Assembly: GCA_013398055.1 (NCBI GenBank)
Contig: VZRS01003957.1
Location: 124,001 to 188,000, forward strand
DNA from: Ifrita kowaldi
Lineage: Eukaryota > Chordata > Aves > Passeriformes > Cinclosomatidae
Direction of reading: 5' to 3'
Length of the DNA stretch: 64,000 nucleotides
Of this stretch, positions 60,151-64,000 are shown one piece after another. The position numbers and the translations under genes were made by a program. The notes beneath the pieces are model-generated. The model did not search any database. It had not been told where the DNA came from and was given only the letters and a program-made list of their open reading frames with translations. Every line of letters begins with the position of its first letter. Position 1 is the first letter of the stretch.

Positions 60151-61067
60151 ATAGGAGCTCATTTAACAGACAATTCCTGATGTGGGGTTTTAAATAAAAT
60201 TTTAATTTAACAGCCTTACACTTTAAAATACCTTTTTTTGTTTGGCCTGGGTTTTTTTTTACTTTTTTTTTATTTTTATTTCAGGTGTTATCAAAAATTA
60301 CAAGGATAAGATTCCTGGCTAGGAAAAAAACCCCAGTAACTGGGAAAAGCAGAATGCTTGTACATGTTAATTTTTCCATTTATTAAGGAAAGAAAGAATT
60401 TTAATAATTCACAGGGATGCAATGAGTATTTGCCTTTTATATATTCATATTTATCACTTGGCTTGAATTGTAAACATATTAATTCCTGCCTACCAGTTAA
60501 TGACTTGGGGTGATGTTTGTACGCTCTTTATGCAGAAATTGTCCGTACACCTCACAGTTACTTATAGGGACAGCCTAATCAGTGCTGCTTCCTTGGCTCT
60601 GAAAAACATTCTGTCTTGCTCTAAGTAGCTTTTCTGAGGTATTTTAAAGCATTTTTTAATCATCCTTAAATTTACCTCCTCAACAGATGATGAGTATTTT
60701 TCAGCCATACCAAGAGAAGTTACAAATCTCATTTTTACCAAATGTCAAGAGTGGGGTGAGTGTTGTAGGCTCTGCCATAACTCGGGGTTGGTTGATTTTC
60801 TGCTGTGGTTTCAATGTTATGCCCCAAAAAGAATTAATTGGGGTGGTTTTAAATGCATAGAAATTATGCCAGGAAAAGTACTTCCCAAATAATGATACTG
60901 TTGCATTAAAGAAGGAATAAAACATTTCACTCATGTTTTCAGATCTAAAGATGGGCCCTGGGATTAATTGGGATGGTTTGGTATTTTTCTTCTCCCATTT
61001 TTTGTATTTTTAGCTTATCTAAGTGGTACTGTAACATATAGAAATATTTGAATTCTATGATCTTTTA

Positions 61068-61130
61068 ATCATAGAATCACACAATGGTTTGGGCTGGGAG
61101 GGGCCTTAAAGAAAATTTAGTTCCAATCCC
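61068..61130 (-). mobile_element. Short CR1 3' tail
   Basis: AATCATAGAATCACACAATG then GTTTGGGCTGGGAGGGGCCT. Complement of the CR1 terminus, about 60 bp. Confidence 0.9.
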
Positions 61131-62091
61131 TACCATTCCATTGTGGTTTTGCTATAGCCTGTGCACTGATTTTAGGGGTTTTTATTCTTTCTTAGTATTT
61201 GTTTTATATTTTGAATCTATCTCAAACCTGCTTTGATTTTACTTCACCTTGGGACAGATTCCTGGGTCTCCACAATGGGGATGGGAAATCCTGGGTGAAC
61301 CTGAACATCAGAACCTGTTAAAGAGGTTCTGCTTAGTCCTGTTGTTACTGATGGGAGGGAAAAGTCTGGAGAAAGGGATGTGTGTCATGGGACATCTGTG
61401 CATTTTCTTGGAATGGTGTAGGAAGGGTGAGCTGAGCTCTTGGAGCAACCCAGCCCCTTCCCAGGAGCATTCCCAGTCCTGCCCCTGCAGCCTGAGGAGC
61501 TGATTTTCACTTTGGAACGTTTTAAACCACTGATTTTAATCTTGGTTTGGATTTAATTGCTTTTTCCAAGGAGAGATTGGTTCTCGTTTAAGTGTGGATG
61601 TGTAATTAAAAAACGTCTCTCAACTTAAGTTGCCTTTGTTGCCCACACGCCGGGGCCGTACATCCGGGAAAGCAATTCCAGAGCTGAATATCCATCCCTA
61701 ATCCCGCTGTTAATGCAGGAGTGTTGTTGTTAGAACATGATAAACGACTCCTTATTTGGAAGGGATTTACTTCTTTCCCTTCTGATTTCTGCCAAGATGA
61801 AGCTGGGGAGGAAAATGAAATTCAGTTATAAATCGGAATTTATTTCGGTGGTGGAAATCCAGCACTTCAAAATGTTTTGTTGTTGCTGGAATGCTTGGGG
61901 TGTGTGGGATATCGTGAGGAAAATTGTCAAAACGTGGTTTGCACCTTTGGTGTAGCGAGAAAATAGAGAAGTTATTCTCCTAAAATATTTTAGGTGGGTT
62001 TTGGTTGACTTGCAAGTACTGAGAAACCTGAATTAGCTTCATCTGGAAGCTGCAGAGCTTCCTGAGCAAATATTCCATTCTTCCCTTCCAG

Positions 62092-62236
62092 AATATCCCT
62101 GAAGTGTCCAAGGCCAGGCTGGACAGGGCTTGGAGCAGCCTGGGACAGTGGAAGGTGTCCCTGCCCATGGCAGGGGTGGGATGGGATGAGCTTTGAGGTC
62201 CTTTCCAACCCAAACCATTCTGGGTTTCTGTGATCT
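62092..62236 (+). mobile_element. CR1 LINE 3' fragment, plus orientation
   Basis: 'gaagtgtccaaggccaggct', 'gtggaaggtgtccctgccca' and TCCTTTCCAACCCAAACCAT followed by TCTGGGTTTCTGTGAT. Sense CR1 terminus. Confidence 0.93.
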
Positions 62237-63134
62237 TGGCTTTTCCATGGAATGGAGAAGGGAATGAGATGTGTTTAACATGTTCAGCTTGTTTCTTAAC
62301 TTCCAAATAGATGTTATTGATCAAAATCAATATAAAAGCAAAAATCGTGTGTGGGAGAGGAAATTCCTGTGTCCACACTGGTTCATTTACCTCAGGAAGT
62401 TTGTCCTTTACCTCGCTGATGGTCTCCTTTTGTCCTCTTGGGGTTGGATTTCTGCTGAGTTCAGGGAGGAACAGCATAAAGAGCCTTTTATCAGCAGCAT
62501 CCTGGTGGAGTTTATTCTGCTGAATGTTTTGGTCATCATCCCAAATCGTAATAAAAGAGGAGTTTAATTAATTCACTTTTCCACAATAGAAAAGTTTGCT
62601 TAGATTGCAGCTTGGAGATTGATTTCATATTCTTTTCATGAGGCACCTTTGAAGCTCTTCTGGAGACTGCACATTGTTTAGCATTGGGCTGTCTGAGAGA
62701 ATCCCCCAAAGTCTTATGAGTTGCTGTGAGTTCAATAAGAAAGACAATTCAAATTTAATAATGTTCAGGAAGAATTGGGTCATTCTTGGAGACTCAGCCC
62801 ACGTATTCTCGTGTTGGGGTTCTGCAGATGAGGCCTTCCCTGCTCCCTTTAATTAAATGCAGAGTATTAAGCAGGACTGTGTTCCTTGAGAGTGGGTAAA
62901 ATGCAGATCTGGCTGCTTCTCCAAACACCTGCAGACAGCTCCTGGAAAATATAAAACCTGAGCTTATGGATCTCTGTTGGAAAAGGGAAATGGTGTGGAA
63001 GTTTTCCTGTGCTCCTGGCAAACCTTGTGCACATTTGATAAAGTGGAACAACCTGGAGAAGTTACAGGTAAAGTAAAATTGTGCAAGAGACAGCTACTGC
63101 ATGTGGGACAAGGATAAAACTCCTCTCCTCTGCC

Positions 63135-63500
63135 CTGGAGCCAGGCTGGGAGAATTGGGATTGTTCAGCCTGGAGAAGGGAAGGCACCAAGGAGACCTCA
63201 GAGCCAATTCCAGACCCTAAAGGGGCTCCAGGAGAGCTGGAGAGGGACTGGGGACAAGGGATGGAGGGACAGGACACAGGGAATGGCTTCCCACTGCCCG
63301 AGGGCAGGGCTGGATGGGAGGGGGGGAAGGAATTGTTCCCTGGGAGGGTGGGGAGGAACTGGGATGGAATTCCCAGAGCAGCTGTGGCTGCCCCTGGATC
63401 CCTGGCAGTGCCCAAGGCCAGGCTGGACATTGGGGCTGGGAGCAGCCTGGGACTGGGGGAGGTGTCCCTGCCCGTGGCAGGGGTGGGATGGGATGGTGTG
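63135..63500 (+). mobile_element. CR1 LINE 3' fragment, plus orientation, terminus lost
   Basis: 'gattgttcagcctggagaag', 'agagccaattccagacccta', 'gaattgttccctgggagggt' and 'ggtgtccctgcccgtggcag' are the sense CR1 tail. It stops after 'gggatgggatggtgtgattt' without the usual CCAACCC end. The opposing open frames of up to 161 codons here are CR1-derived. Confidence 0.93.
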
Positions 63501-64000
63501 ATTTGGGAGCCAAATTCCAAGGAAACAGACAGGTAAGGGGAGGACATTCCTGTAGGCAGAGAAGAGCAATTTCACTCCTGTGAAATCCCCCGTTTGCTAC
63601 TTCTGGGTATTAATCTTTTCAGCTCCTCTTACCTGTCAATATTGGAACAGAAATTCTCTCTTGAAATGTGACCTGTCTGGAAATTGTATTTCTCTTATTT
63701 TCCATATTGATACATGCATTTGTGTAAATACCATTAATTCTGCTGCCATAACATAAAATATCACAGCAAACTGAGCTTGAGTCAGAGAAATCAGAACAAA
63801 GGACCAGCCCGTTGCCAGTCTTTGTGTATTTCATCTCTTCTCCTGCTCTTTGGGGAGGGGGGAATGAGAACCTTGCCTGTGATGGGGATTTCATTTTGAT
63901 ATCATGCAAATGTGGAGAGAGCCCTGCCTTTATTTTTCCCACTGATGAGAGCCTGGCAGTAATTCCTGTCTGCAAGGACTGGGTCACCTTCTGCAGCTCT

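Larger units (their letters stand above)
53861..64000 (+). other. DOCK1: DOCK1 large intron, distal part, no gene seen
   Basis: This is intronic sequence continuing past the window. From 53.9 to 59.2 kb it is unique and A/T-rich, with only a TTTA microsatellite. From 59217 on it carries five CR1 copies. I did not find the next DOCK1 exon or any other gene. Confidence 0.65.

Noticed and set aside
63062..63583. Open frames of 151 (+) and 161 (-) codons near the window end
   Set aside because: The sequence is a plus-orientation CR1 tail; the frames are by-products of the repeat.
7365..64000. Search for the next DOCK1 exon
   Set aside because: No stretch encoding the expected following DOCK1 peptide with splice sites was found by reading. 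A short exon could have been missed.
1..64000. CRISPR arrays, bacterial operons, tRNA or rRNA genes, phage or insertion sequences
   Set aside because: No direct-repeat/spacer pattern, cloverleaf or prokaryotic gene layout was seen; the DNA is vertebrate.

Overview
The window looks like nuclear DNA from a bird, probably a songbird or another neoavian. I infer this from about 28 CR1 retrotransposon tails of the avian type (a 3' end reading 'TTTGGGTTGGAAGGGACC...' in minus orientation), large introns, vertebrate splice sites and no bacterial gene structure. Only about 2% of it is protein-coding. Two genes are recognisable, and one lies inside the other on the opposite strand.

DOCK1 (+ strand): three internal exons lie at 202-308, 5622-5749 and 7269-7364. 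They join in frame and encode about 110 residues of the helical region between the DHR1 and DHR2 domains of this Rac exchange factor. From 7365 to the window end I recognise no further DOCK1 exon, so at least 56 kb appears to be one intron.

INSYN2A (formerly FAM196A; - strand, inside that DOCK1 intron): the three coding exons are 40657-39562 (start codon and most of the protein), 23733-23662 (72 nt) and 14645-14462 (C-terminus and stop). The phases match, and the product would be about 450 residues. A likely 3' UTR runs to about 12095, with an AATAAA signal at 12116-12111 and an AU-rich element near 13490. A CpG-rich block at about 52.1-53.9 kb is the best candidate promoter. The coding frame of the first exon is broken at an undetermined base (40024) in a GCC-repeat, GC-rich stretch. 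This is almost certainly an assembly defect.

Everything else is intron: CR1 fragments, which mostly point opposite to DOCK1, a few microsatellites and minisatellites, and unique AT-rich sequence. CR1 is nearly absent from 33.0-46.7 kb (around the main INSYN2A coding exon) and from 47.9-59.2 kb (around the CpG island), which suggests constrained regulatory DNA there. A near-identical 925-bp tandem copy at 30428-32278, joined by a single N, is most simply an unmerged contig overlap rather than a biological duplication.

I found no convincing new biological system. The most interesting points are the nested antisense gene pair, a strong splice-donor-like sequence overlapping the INSYN2A start codon, the AU-rich 3' UTR element, the CpG island with a perfect hairpin, and the two assembly faults. 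One unexplained 298-codon open frame at 37301-38197 is also recorded.
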